Shown piece by piece: positions 33,016-43,495 of a DNA stretch of 63,922 nt. How positions within the stretch are numbered: the first letter of the stretch is position 1; each line of letters begins with the position of its first letter. The stretch spans positions 1 to 63,922 of the forward strand of contig KQ965809.1 in NCBI GenBank assembly GCA_001574975.1, read 5' to 3'. The position numbers were made by a program, and so were the translations under genes. The notes under the pieces are model-generated. The model was given only the letters and a program-made list of their open reading frames with translations, was not told the DNA's origin and did not search any database. The DNA comes from Gonapodya prolifera JEL478 (Eukaryota; Monoblepharomycota; Monoblepharidomycetes; Monoblepharidales; Gonapodyaceae).

Positions 33016-33396
33016 TTGATGGACGTCACAAAACTGCCTTTACTTTTTTGTGCTCTGATTGGTCTTAAAAAGGGTAAAAGTTCCAACAAGGGTGGGTGGG
33101 GGCATACCAAGAATAATTCATCTTGGGATTTGCAAACATATGGAAACGCTATCAGAAACTACGCAAAACGAGTTGGAAGCATGATTAGGCTTATGAATTT
33201 TCAAGATGATTCCAAAGAGGCAAGGAATATCGAGTTGCAAATAGCAAAAGGACTTTATGAGGCAGCCAAAAAGCAAAAGTACAAAACCATCCTAGCAAAT
33301 TGCGAAACATTTGCCTACTTTTGTCGGTCCGGGTGGTATGTTCCAATTGATTTGCCAAAAGTAACAGAGGTGCTTTACAAAAGGTGTTGTACATGA
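33016..33396 (+). pseudogene. LRAT/NlpC-P60-like domain protein, copy 2 (N-terminally truncated)
   Basis: From about residue 30 the frame parallels copy 1: HTKNNSSWDLQTYGNAIRNY, ARNIELQIAKGLYEAAKKQK, then ILANCETFAYFCRSGWYVPI with the NCExF...CR cysteine block. The N-terminal block with GDL and the catalytic histidine is absent; the first residues (MMDVTKLPLLFCALIGLKKG) are unrelated. Without the histidine the fold cannot be catalytic, unless an upstream exon supplies it. Near-identity with copy 1 indicates a local duplication. Confidence 0.5.
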
Positions 33397-33535
33397 ATGT
33401 GAATCTCAAACAAATTGAAACGATCCTTTCCATATCGGTATCACTTGTATTTAATATCGGTGTTCTATCCATGTCCTCAAAATGAAATAGTGGGGTAAGT
33501 GTTGTGATTTGAAAAGTCGGTAACATTTACGTTGA

Positions 33536-33930
33536 TTACATTGTCATCTTTACAACCCCATTGACTACGAATACATTTGTCTTTCTTCCCACTTTGCCAA
33601 TAAGCTCTGTCTGACCATCCGTTGTCACACCAACGACAATGAGATCATTCCCCTCGGTCTTGAGACAATATGGTACATCTTTCTCTTCATAGAGCTCCGC
33701 ACCCCTCCCTGGAATTGGCTTTATTGAATTAATCGTGTTTTTGAAGAGATGACCGTTGAATTCAACAAGTCCACGGCGTCTCAAAGGTAAAGAGAGAGTG
33801 AATGCAACGTCCTTGGCGATGATCCCACCACACAGGCGTACATTTATAAATTCAGACTTCACAGATGGACAATCTGGACGGCCGATTGATGATCCTCGGC
33901 AACTGTCCAGAGAAAGTAGGCGTAATTCCA
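33536..33930 (-). CDS. hypothetical protein, terminal exon
   Basis: An open frame of about 130 codons (VKSEFINVRLCGGIIAKDVA, GLVEFNGHLFKNTINSIKPI, GNDLIVVGVTTDGQTELIG) begins just after a TTTTCAG acceptor and has no ATG. It is therefore probably the last exon of a spliced gene whose first exon lies at about 33940-34130 or was displaced by the retroelement. The strand-rich composition suggests a beta fold. The family is not recognised. Confidence 0.4.
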
Positions 33931-34133
33931 CTGAAAATGAAAAGAAATTACGCTTTTACTACGAGCTTTGGGAGGAGAGGAAAATGCTGGGAGAAAAGAA
34001 AAGCTATTGTAGCGCTATTGCCTTTTCTTCACCGGCAGCTCACATCACCAGGATTCAGTCCATAGTTTAAAAATGATTCGGAATGTCCGCATCTAAGAGT
34101 TCGGCTAAATTCACCAAACCACCATTCCATGGC

Positions 34134-34532
34134 TGTCAGGGGGAGCGGGCGGGGGTTGCCGAGTGAGTCCGAAGGCACGCGACCAGCGTGTAAGAGAGCC
34201 GTGTACGAGCGAGAGAGAGAGTCGAGTACGAGCGAGTGAGAGAGCCGAGAGGGAGCCGAGAGGGAGCCGAGAGGGAGCCGAGAGGTCACGTCGAGTGACC
34301 TGAGAGCCGCGACGAGCGAGTGGGAACGAGTGAGACGAGTGAGATTCGAAGTCCAAAGGCTTGTTCTTAGCAGTTCTACAAGTGTTTATATAGCTCCAAT
34401 TCTAGTTTACGCTTTTCGTATTCTGCTTATCAAATCGTGTCCGTTATTGCGCAAGCAGTTCCGATGAGTTCCAGTGTGTTCCTCTGACTTGGACCACAGC
34501 AACTGTGAGGGGGTCCGCCCGAGCCCCTCACA
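34134..34532 (-). mobile_element. 3' LTR of a Ty3/gypsy element
   Basis: On the minus strand the LTR starts TGTGAGGGGCTCGGGC and ends CCCCCTGACA (399 bases, TG...CA). It carries a TATATAAAC promoter-like box (plus-strand 34385-34392) and a short array of CTCGGCTCCCT-type units. A purine-rich GGGGGGTAG tract lies immediately upstream in element orientation. The first 270 bases match the LTR at the window's right edge almost perfectly. Because pol lies at higher coordinates on the same strand, this is the 3' LTR. Confidence 0.85.
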
Positions 34533-34548
34533 CTACCCCCCGGGTGGA
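34533..34548 (-). promoter_or_regulatory. polypurine tract of the Ty3/gypsy element
   Basis: On the minus strand, CACCCGGGGGGTAG directly precedes the LTR start TGTGAGG. A purine run at this position is the standard plus-strand primer of LTR retroelements. Confidence 0.6.
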
Positions 34549-34616
34549 GAGAAGTGTAGCACGTATCCCTAGAGTCGAAAAGTAAAGTAAAGTCCGTCTA
34601 GAAAAAGTCCACGCAG

Positions 34617-37600
34617 TCAATAAGAGTTTCGTAAGTAACTTCCAAAAGTCCGTATGGCCCAAAACGTCCAAAGTCCGATAAGGGGGGGGTTCAAGAGGTT
34701 CGCCGGTCCAAGTAAGTCGCCTAACAATCCAAAGAAAGGTGGGGGGTTTGAGACGGTTGTTGGTTGGTTATGAGGGAGGGCGCGGTCGACGGGTAGTGGT
34801 GGGCAGTGTGTCGACAAAAGCCTTGGTGGGTAGGCGTGTTTCGTGTGCACGGAAGTCCACGAGAAGGGAGCGACAATGGTTGCAGGCGTACATCTTGGTG
34901 TGGGGGATCCAAGTACGTCGGGCTCGGTCATGGTGTTGGACCTTGAAGAAGGGCTTGCCGTAGCGAAACTGACGCGCCAAGATGGTGTCGACGTTACAGT
35001 GTGTGGTGTAGGTGGGTTCCGCGATGATAGGTGGTGATGGTGGAAGGTTGGAGTGGGGCGATGGTGGGGGTTGGTGTTCATTGTGTTGGTGGTCATAGGA
35101 GCGTGCAGAAAGTGAGACGTTGGAGTGGTGAGTAGGAGGGACCGATGCAACAGATGGTGGGGGCGTTGGGTGCGAAGGTAGGGTGGGGGATGGGGTGTGA
35201 CGTTCGTGCCGTATGCAAGGTGTTCTACTTCGTCCACGTGTGGTGGTAGGGCTGGGTCCGCGTCGTCCAGTTCCGCAGAAGGTAGGGGAAGGTGAAGGTC
35301 GCGGGAAGCGTGGTATGAGTCGTCGATTGAAAAATATGGCTTGAGTCGTTGAACGTGGGTGACGACCTTCTTGTGTTGGCCTCGGAGAAGCATTAGCACT
35401 TCGTAGTTAACAGGAGAGAGCTGTGCAGTAATACGAAATGGCCCACGCCAAGGTCGTAGTAGCTTCACCACTTTGTTGGAGCCTGGTTCGATGCGGGGGA
35501 CATAAACAAGAACCCNNNNNNNNNNNNNNNNNNNNNNNNNNNNNNNNNNNNNNNNNNNNNNNNNNNNNNNNNNNNNNNNNNNNNNNNNNNNNNNNNNNNN
35601 NNNNNNNNNNNNNNNNNNNNNNNNNNNNNNNNNNNNNNNNNNNNNNNNNNNNNNNNNNNNNNNNNNNNNNNNNNNNNNNNNNNNNNNNNNNNNNNNNNNN
35701 NNNNNNNNNNNNNNNNNNNNNNNNNNNNNNNNNNNNNNNNNNNNNNNNNNNNNNNNNNNNNNNNNNNNNNNNNNNNNNNNNNNNNNNNNNNNNNNNNNNN
35801 NNNNNNNNNNNNNNNNNNNNNNNNNNNNNNNNNNNNNNNNNNNNNNNNNNNNNNNNNNNNNNNNNNNNNNNNNNNNNNNNNNNNNNNNNNNNNNNNNNNN
35901 NNNNNNNNNNNNNNNNNNNNNNNNNNNNNNNNNNNNNNNNNNNNNNNNNNNNNNNNNNNNNNNNNNNNNNNNNNNNNNNNNNNNNNNNNNNNNNNNNNNN
36001 NNNNNNNNNNNNNNNNNNNNNNNNNNNNNNNNNNNNNNNNNNNNNNNNNNNNNNNNNNNNNNNNNNNNNNNNNNNNNNNNNNNNNNNNNNNNNNNNNNNN
36101 NNNNNNNNNNNNNNNNNNNNNNNNNNNNNNNNNNNNNNNNNNNNNNNNNNNNNNNNNNNNNNNNNNNNNNNNNNNNNNNNNNNNNNNNNNNNNNNNNNNN
36201 NNNNNNNNNNNNNNNNNNNNNNNNNNNNNNNNNNNNNNNNNNNNNNNNNNNNNNNNNNNNNNNNNNNNNNNNNNNNNNNNNNNNNNNNNNAACCCAAGTA
36301 CGAACATCGCTGGCCATGTGGAGCCACCAGAAACGATGCCGGACGGCTTCGAAGGTGCGGTTGCGACCAAGGTGTGCACCACCGGTGAGATTGTCGTGGA
36401 GGGCGCGTAGAACGTCTGGAGCTAGAGACTGAGGGAGTGCGAGTTGGATGATGGGGTCAGGGCGGCGACCAGGCTGCGAGGGGACCAAAGTGTGCTGAAG
36501 GAGGTTCGTTGTAGGCGAGATAGTGAAAGTCGAGAGTTTTGAGCGTAGAGTGGGTAGGAATGATGTAGAGCAGACTTGTGGTGGTGGCGGTGGTGGCGGG
36601 GTGTCGGGTGTAGTGATGGATGTGCGAATAAATGACAGGAGGGGGTCTGAGAGTTGAAGGTCGAGGAGGGTGGCAGGGGTCAGTGTAAGAGGGTTCAGAG
36701 GGGAAGGGGTGGTGTCAAAAGCAGCGCTACTAGTAGGTGGTGGTGCTTGGGGGGTGGGGGTGTCTGTGGGTGTGGAGGTGGAAGATGTGATATCGGAGAT
36801 GGCGGCGATATTGAGTGGGGTAGTTGGATGTGTGGGAAAAAGGGAAGGAGGAGCAGGGGAGGGGTCCACTGGCCAGGGAAAGTTAGTGTCGTGTGGTTGG
36901 GGCTCAGATCCGGAGTCAGAGGACGCAGTGTCGGTGGGGTGGCGGGAGAGAAAGTCGGGGAGTAGGTGGATTCAACCAGGTCGGTGCTGAATCGTCATCT
37001 GGAAGTCGCGGAGGTCCTCCCACCACCGAAATAGTCTCGAAGTAGTGTCGCGGGAGTTCCAGAGCCAGACAAGCGCGCGGTGGTCGGTGATTACGGTGAA
37101 TGGGGTGAGGTGGAGGAAGGTACGGAGCTTCTTCTTGACCGCCCACCAAAGGGCCAGGCACTCGATCTCGGTGGCGGAATAACGTTTCTCAGTGCGGGTG
37201 AGACGTTGTGAGACGCAAATGACGGGTCTGGGCTTGGGGTGGTCGGGGTGTTTCTGGAGGAGTACGGCGGCAATGCCTGTGAAGGAAGCATCAGTCTCAA
37301 CGATGGTGGGGAGGGTCGAATCGAATGAAGTCCGTTCCACGGCGTTGGCGAGGGCGTGTTTGACGTTGGTGTAGGCTAGTTGGTGCTCCTGGGTCCAAGT
37401 GTTCGGTGTCCATTTGCCAGGGGCGTGGGCGAGGGTCTCAAGTGGTGAAATGATGGTGGAGAAGCCAGGGATGAACGTGGAGTGGTACAAAATGACGCCG
37501 ATGAAGGTGGCGAGGTTTTCGCGGGTGGTGGGGGGTGGGGCTTCGAGAATTGCCTTGATCTTCGCGGGGTCGGGGCGGGTTCCAGTCGGGGTAACAAGGT

Positions 37601-39698
37601 GTCCGAAATATGGTAAGGAGGGGGCGCAAAACGTGCACTTCGAAGGCTTGAGGGCAAGGTTGTAGTTGTGGATACGTTGGAGGATGAGGGCAAGGTGGTT
37701 GAGGTGGTCATTGAAGGTGCGAGAGTAGATGACAATGTCGTCCAGGTAGACAAGTGCAAACCACCACTTGAGTCCGGAGAGAAGAAGGTCCATGTTCCGT
37801 TGAAAGATGGAGGGTGCGTTGGTGAAACCGAAGGGGAGAACCAGCCATTCGAAGTGGCCGTGGGCGGTGGTGAAGGCAAGTCGATGGCGGTCGGCAGGGT
37901 CAAGTCGGACGTTCCAGAATCCCCACATGAGGTCGAGAGAGGAGAACCAAGAGTTCCCACGAAGGGTGCTGAGGATGTCGTCGACGCGGGGGAGGGGGTA
38001 ACGGTCAGGAATGGCGTGCTTGTTGAGTTCACGATAGTCCACTGCAAATCGCCAGTTCCCATCCTTCTTTGGGACCATGAGGACTGGTGCTGAGTACAGG
38101 GAGAAGGACGGTGCAATAAGTTTGTCGCTGGTGTACTGGTCGGTAAGCTTCTTGACAAAATCGTTTTCAGCTTCGGAGTGGTGGTAGCAACGGCCTACGA
38201 TGGGGTCTGTGGTGTCCAGGGGGATCCGTGCTGGGGGGAAGCGAGACTGTCCGAGATCCGAGGTGGTGGCAGTGAAACGATCCTTGTAGTGGAGGAGGAG
38301 GGCAGCCAGACGATGGAATTGGGTGGGGGTGAGGCGGGTGGCGGTGGAAGAGAGGTCCATGTCAGGGATTTGTGCTGCCACGTCTTCTTTGGTGAGGAGG
38401 GTACTAGAGTCTGTAGGAGGGTCGAGAGTCCACGGTGCGTCCGTAGGGGGACTGGTGAGGGGTACTGTGAAGGGTTTGTCCGTGGGGTTGATTGGAGTGA
38501 CAGAGGCAAGGGGGGTACGAGGGGAGAGGTCAATAAAGCGTTCCAAAACGTCGTCCGGAATGTGACATGAGTTGCTGGGGTTGGAGGAGAGGGTAACAGG
38601 CGGTCCGGGGATGTTGAAGTCTGCGGTGGCGAGGTGGTAGTTGGCGGGTACGTGCACTGGTGTTGGGAGTAGGTTGCAGATAGGAACACGCGCGCAAGAG
38701 TCTTCGTCAAGTCTTTGAAGTGTTGCGAGGATATAGGGGTCCTGGGCGGTGCGGTGGCGACGTGGGTTGTCAAGAAGTCCTGGGGAGAGAGGAGGTGGTC
38801 GTGTGGAGGAACGAGGCCGGACAAGAACGTGTTGAATCGTGCGTGGGGCAATGGTGATAGCGGCGGTGGTGTAGAGTGGTAGGCGGGGGTAAGAGGGAAG
38901 GGTGGGTGGTGTTGGCGTGGTGTAGCCGGTGACTGTGAAAGAGGTGTCTCCGTCCTGGAGTCTGATGGTGCTGAAGGTGGGGAAAAGCGAGAGAGTAGCG
39001 TGATGGTGGGTGAGGAATGGTGTGCCAAGGAGTAGTGGTTGTGCGAAGTTCCGGCCGACAAGGAGTGTGGTACGTAGGTGGTGCTGAGATGGGTCCTCAC
39101 GAAACGAAAGAGAGAGAGTTACGGCCCCGAGGAGCTGCAGCTTCTCACCACCATGGGCGCAAAGAGGGGGTTGGTCGCTTGGTATGGGTTGGAGGGGCGT
39201 GTCTGGTGGGAGCTATGTGAGGTCCAGGAGGTCAACAGGTGATCCCGTGTCCAAGCAGGCAAAGAGGTGTTGGTGGTTCGTGGGTGTGCTGCTAAGAGAA
39301 ACGGGGCAACGGAGCTGGGTTGGGCGAAGGGGTGGTGTGCTGGTGTCGGTATCAGAGGGTGGGAAGGTTGTGGAGGCAACTGGCAGCGTGACAAAATCAG
39401 GGTTTGGTGGTAGGTCTAAAGGAGGGTCTTGAGGGGGTTCCAAAGAATTCAAGTGTTGATCCGAGGTTAAGTCATCGAGAGGGAGTGAAAAGGTGCAAGT
39501 GGGAAGGAAAGAGAGGGTGTCAGAGGGGTCCAAGGTGGGGGAAGAAGGGGTGGGGTCCAAGGTGGTATCTGGGGGTTCCAAGCCATTCAAAAAGTTTTCA
39601 GATGTTGGTGGTGTGTTGGAGGTGGTAGTCGGAGCCGGAGTAGAGTTTGGGGTGGGTGGTGTCAGGGTTAGCTGCGTGGGAGGAGGATCACCTGACAA
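34617..39698 (-). pseudogene. pol: pol polyprotein (protease, RT, RNase H, integrase)
   Basis: One continuous reading frame with two stops (TAG at 39213-39215, TGA at 36972-36974). Protease: LFACLDTGSPVDLLDL with the DTG triad. RT: YSAPVLMVPKKDGNWRFAVD, LVLPFGFTNAPSIFQRNMD and the YLDDIVIYS active site. RNase H: IVETDASFTGIAAVLLQ and VITDHRALVWL. After the second stop comes LLPDFLSRHP, then the integrase zinc-binding start (HDNLTGGAHLGRNRTFEAVR, FWWLHMASDV). The catalytic core falls in the N gap. The C-terminal segment resumes at LVYVPRIEPGSNKVVKLLRP. The mature proteins would copy element RNA into DNA and insert it. As assembled it is non-coding because of the stops. Confidence 0.85.
35516..36290. 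other. assembly gap (775 N)
   Basis: A run of N replaces most of the integrase core. The flanks keep the same reading frame, so the gap length is plausible, but it may be an estimate. The gap probably results from collapse of identical retroelement copies. Confidence 0.95.
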
Positions 39699-39712
39699 TT
39701 TCCGCTCCCCCG

Positions 39713-40430
39713 CTAGTTTTCCCGGTTCTGTTCCACAATAGCGGCAACACGAGTAGGGTGTACGTTGCCGAGATGAGGTCCGGAGCCTGGGACGTTATTG
39801 GGGTAGGTGGCGACAGGATTGGGGGCTGGGAGTGGTGCTCGTTGACGGCGATTTGGGCACACGCTATTTCGGTGTTCAGTGCTCCCGCACGTCCAGCAGG
39901 TAAATGGGGTGTTGTTGGAAGTGGGCTGGCGTTGTCCGGGGTTGGGGTTGGGGGGTGGGGAATAGGGATTGGGTGTGAAGAAGGCCGTGAAGTGCTGACG
40001 GTGTCGAGGGCCACCAGGAAGGTAGCGACTGTCCTGGTGGTTAAACGTGGTGTGTCGGTTGTTGCCGCACCATCCACAACCAATTGTGAACGGGGGTGGA
40101 GCGTCTGCGTGGATCGGTGGTGCGGGTCCAGGAGGTGCCGTAGGGATATACTGAAAGGAAGGCTGTGGCGGTGTTGCAATTGCAGAGAGAGCCGCAACGC
40201 GCTGAGCAAGCTGGTCGATGGTGGCTTCAAGTTTGCTGAAGGAAGTCGGGGGTGCATGTTCGGGGTTGGGATTGGGGGTGATACTCGCAACGTGGGCAGG
40301 GCGTGTGGAGGGGATGTTGTTGAGGTTGCGTTTGACGAGCGTGATCTTGTCTTCGGTGAGGTTGGCGAGGTTGGTGACCAGAGTCACAATGCAAAATGGA
40401 AGTGCCGTTCGTCTCTGCAAAAGAAATAAT
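39713..40430 (-). pseudogene. gag: gag-like nucleocapsid region, 5' truncated
   Basis: The frame includes LTEDKITLVKRNLNNIPSTR, a coiled stretch (FSKLEATIDQLAQRVAALSA), a CGWCGNNRHTTF cysteine pair and a CCHC zinc knuckle (CWTCGSTEHRNSVC), ending NREN. Zinc knuckles of gag bind genomic RNA in the particle. The start of gag is missing; residues upstream of LTEDK (up to 40540) look unrelated to capsid sequence. The pol frame begins nearby in a different register, as usual for elements with frameshift or separate translation. Confidence 0.65.
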
Positions 40431-40540
40431 AACAGCCTTTTGCAGGGGAAATGCTCTTGTCGCAGACTTCTGTTGTGGGAACAATAAGAGACCAATGACA
40501 ATTGCACAGATGGCAAGAAGTCCCTTCCAACCCTTAGCAC

Positions 40541-41460
40541 GGGAGTGCAAAAAAATCATTTACCGAACTTAGATGGTAGGCAGCGTGGTAGCATGCTCAA
40601 GTGTAAGGCTGATAAAACCGTTGTTACACGTTTATCCCATGCAAGTCGCAATGGGCTGATCTTGTGGAAGGTTGCATGTGGACACAAACATCACTTTCAC
40701 AAATCACAAAAACCAGGCGACAAATGCATTGAGAAAAGAGCCGGGCTTATGTAATTGTGGACGCAACGTTTGTTGCGTGGCAGGAATGAGTGATTGTTGA
40801 TCTCCACAATGCGCATGACGCGGTCATCTTGGATGAAGCCACACCCAAAACAGCGTGGTGTTGGCCAGAAACTCAGCAAATGGTGTGTTTGCTCGCGCGA
40901 TCATGCAGTAGTCGGAGCGCATAGAAATCCCTGTGGTGCGGTCGGTTGGCGCATAAACAACCTTGTGGTGAAACATTCAACTGACACAAACTCGAGTTGT
41001 ACCTCACTAATGCTATATACGTGTGCCTGTTCGGATTATTTAGCGTCGAACATCATTGGACTAGATGATCTCCATTGACGTTCCCTTCCGCTCACATGAA
41101 TGAAGGAATTGTGGAGGTCATGATCCTGCGAGTAAATATAGATAGAGCGGTGATCATATGGACGATGAATAACTCTAATTGAAAGCATTGAATTGTGTTC
41201 CAAAGGTTTCGTTAGATGACCGGAGCGGGTAAACTTCGGAATCCGATCAACCCAGTGGAAACTCTGCTGCACCAGCGATCTGAGCCAAGCAATCGGGGGG
41301 TTACTCTTGCACTTGGGACTCACTGAAGTCTTCTCTGCGTTACCCAGCAGCTGACGACTGAAACGCAAGCACTGATAGGTCCAGCAGACGGTGAGTCAGC
41401 GCTTGCCACGGTGTTCACCTTTGTCCCACGAACTCAACGCATTTCTGGCGACGCAGCACA
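40541..41460. other. intergenic, no gene recognised
   Basis: A plus-strand frame at 40590-40754 (NGLILWKVACGHKHHFHKSQ) has cysteines and histidines but no recognised family. The left part may be a fragment of another element into which the retroelement was truncated. No 5' LTR is visible here. Confidence 0.35.
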
Positions 41461-43097
41461 ATGGCATCCCGCGACTGTTACACTCCCAACGACTCTTCTT
41501 CGCCACCTACTTCTACAAACCCCCAGCAGCAAGAAACCAGCTCTCCACCCCCGCAGGCCCACCCTCCGTCCCACGCGCCAACATTCTCGGATTCTCTTTC
41601 CTTCCCGTCTTCTTCGGCCCCCCTCAGAACGGCGCCGACCAGCACAGTCATACGTCTGCGCCGGCAGAGGGTCAGAATGGCAATCAAGCCGAGGCGGTTG
41701 CAGTGGCAAGGGGGGAGTGGTGGTGGCGGGTAACGGGACAGGCTGCAGCAAGTGGAAGGGCAGGGACGGGATGGTGCGACGTCGGGACGCAGTGGAGTGG
41801 ATGCGGACATGATGGACGTCGACGGGCCTGGCCGCACAGCTGAGGATCCAGTGCCGGTTGGGGACACGTCCGCATCGTCGTCCACCCCTTCCACCACTGA
41901 TCCTACAATCACTGCACCACCACACAATACGCCGGCAACTCCCCGTACAACACCTGCTACCCCACAAACCCGCCCAGCCTCATCCCACCCACCCTGGCTC
42001 CCTCCCTCCCCCTTCACATTCCCCTTCGTCCCACTCTCACCCACATCCGGGCTCCTCTACGACCCCACCACCGGCACCGTCTGCCACATCTCCTTCCCCT
42101 CCACCAACCCCGGGGCGCTCCCACTACCACCACAAGCGCCCAACCCCGCGCGTCCCCTACCGCAATCGCATCCCTCCCCCCGTAACACACATCTCGCCCA
42201 CAACCCTCGCCCTGCACCCGCACTGCCCCGTCTGCCTTGAGGCCTTCCGGCGGGGAGACCAGACTCTGATAGGCCCACACGCCGTGGTGGCGCTCCCGTG
42301 CAAGCAGGTGTTCCGCCGCGCGTGTGCGCAACAGTGGTTGGAGAGGAGTAACTCGTGTCCCGTGTGACGATGGGAACTGCCCACGGGCGACGCGGGGTAC
42401 GATGTGGGCGTGGAGGAGAGGAATGGGAAGAGGGTTGAGGAGTGGCGGAAAGCTCATGCTGCGGGGACTGGGACGGGGGGAGAAGCGCCGGTGGAAGCCG
42501 GTGCGAGTGGGGATGGAGGTGCGAAAGGCGTCCCCACGGGCAAGAAGGAAATCGGATGGGCCGACGTCGACGTGACGCTCGAGACCGTGGCGGCTTTCAC
42601 GAAGGGCCCGCTCGAGTCCATCCCAACACCCCTTTCGCCGAACTCCGCTGAGTCCACAATACAACGTCCCGCACTCGCATCCCGCCTGCTGTCCATCCGA
42701 ATCCGCGCCGCGCCCTCATGCGCGCTCGAGCGGCTCGGGACATGCTCTGAACTCCCCTCATCTTCCTCCTCCGCCGACGGCCAGCGACTCCATGGACGTC
42801 GTCGCACCCCCACCGAACCTGTACCTCCCCGGGTGCTCGCACCGGTTCCACACATCCTGCCTATCCCGCTCCGTCGGCGTGCGCGGGTGGGAAGAGGAAG
42901 CCGCGATGGTGGAGAACGGCGAGCTGGAGGGTGTGGTTGTGAGGTGTCCGGTGTGTAGGAGGGCGGGGACGGTGGAGGTGGTGGAGGAGGGCAATGAGGA
43001 GCAGGAGGGTGTGTGGGAGGGCGTTGGGAGGGCGGGGGCGGCGAGAGTGGCGTGGGGAGGTTGGGTTTCGCGCCCGTATGGGGGCAAGGTCGTGTAG
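41461..43097 (+). pseudogene. RING-finger E3 ligase-like protein with lost zinc ligands
   Basis: A low-complexity Pro/Ser/Thr-rich N-terminal region precedes a RING-H2 block: CPVCLEAFRRGD...ALPCKQVFRRACAQQWLERS then NSCPV and a TGA at 42365, directly followed in frame by RWELPTGD. Functional relatives read CKHVFHRAC and SCPVCRWEL. Here both histidine ligands are Q and R, and the penultimate cysteine codon is a stop. A second RING-like half occurs later (GCSHRFHTSCLSRSV...VRCPVCRRAGTVE, about 42830-42970) in another frame. RING proteins bind ubiquitin-conjugating enzymes. Loss of three ligands argues for a pseudogene, not just an error. The exon structure of the 5' part is unclear. Confidence 0.6.
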
Positions 43098-43207
43098 TTT
43101 TGCATTTTACGGTGATGGGATTGTGATTGTTGTGCATTGTATAGATTCCCGTTCAAATTTCAACAAAAAAATCTACTACTATAAATAAAACCTCCACGTG
43201 TAAAGTC

Positions 43208-43326
43208 AGGTACGGCCATATGCGCGGAAAAGTGCCGCTTCCCGTCCGATCAGCGCAGCGAAGCCCGCGACAGCCCAGTCAGTACTAGCGTGAGAGATCA
43301 GCTGGGAATACTGGGTGCTGTAGTTT
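43208..43326 (+). rRNA. 5S ribosomal RNA gene, copy 2
   Basis: Starts GGTACGGCCATATGCGCGG, contains CCCGTCCGATCA and CAGTCAGTACTAGCG, and ends GGGAATACTGGGTGCTGTAG followed by TTTTGC. It differs from copy 1 (10918-11036, opposite strand) by only a couple of bases (for example GCGACAGC against GCGATAGC). Ends are estimated. It lies in a spacer between the RING pseudogene and the antiporter gene, and is transcribed in the same direction as both. Confidence 0.9.
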
Positions 43327-43495
43327 TGCTTTCTAAGTTTTGAGCATCAGGAAGTATGAAGTGTGCGATTGTGCAGTAGCAAGAGGAAAGTTTGGCCACG
43401 TTGCTTTTTACTTGCAGATGATGAAGAAGCGCACCAAACTTGTAGAGCTATTCACTCATACAATAAATACTACACACACCCGACAGGACGAGAAA

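Larger units (their letters stand above)
34134..40430 (-). mobile_element. Ty3/gypsy LTR retrotransposon, 5' truncated
   Basis: Order on the minus strand is gag-like (zinc knuckle), protease, reverse transcriptase, RNase H, integrase, polypurine tract, LTR. Protease-RT-RNaseH-integrase order defines Ty3/gypsy (Metaviridae). No LTR or primer-binding site was found at the high-coordinate end. Retroelement-like coding sequence fades near 40.4 kb into unrelated DNA, so the 5' LTR and gag start are missing. A 775-base run of N lies inside the integrase. The pol frame has only two in-frame stops, so the copy is young. Confidence 0.85.

Noticed and set aside
36654-40429. Long plus-strand open frames rich in Gly, Val and Arg across the retroelement
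   Set aside because: They are antisense shadows of the GC-rich pol and gag frames and show no domain.
40541-41000. Search for the 5' LTR and primer-binding site of the retroelement
   Set aside because: No TGTGAGGGGCTCGGGC start, CCCCCTGACA end or shared LTR block was found; the element appears truncated near 40.4 kb.
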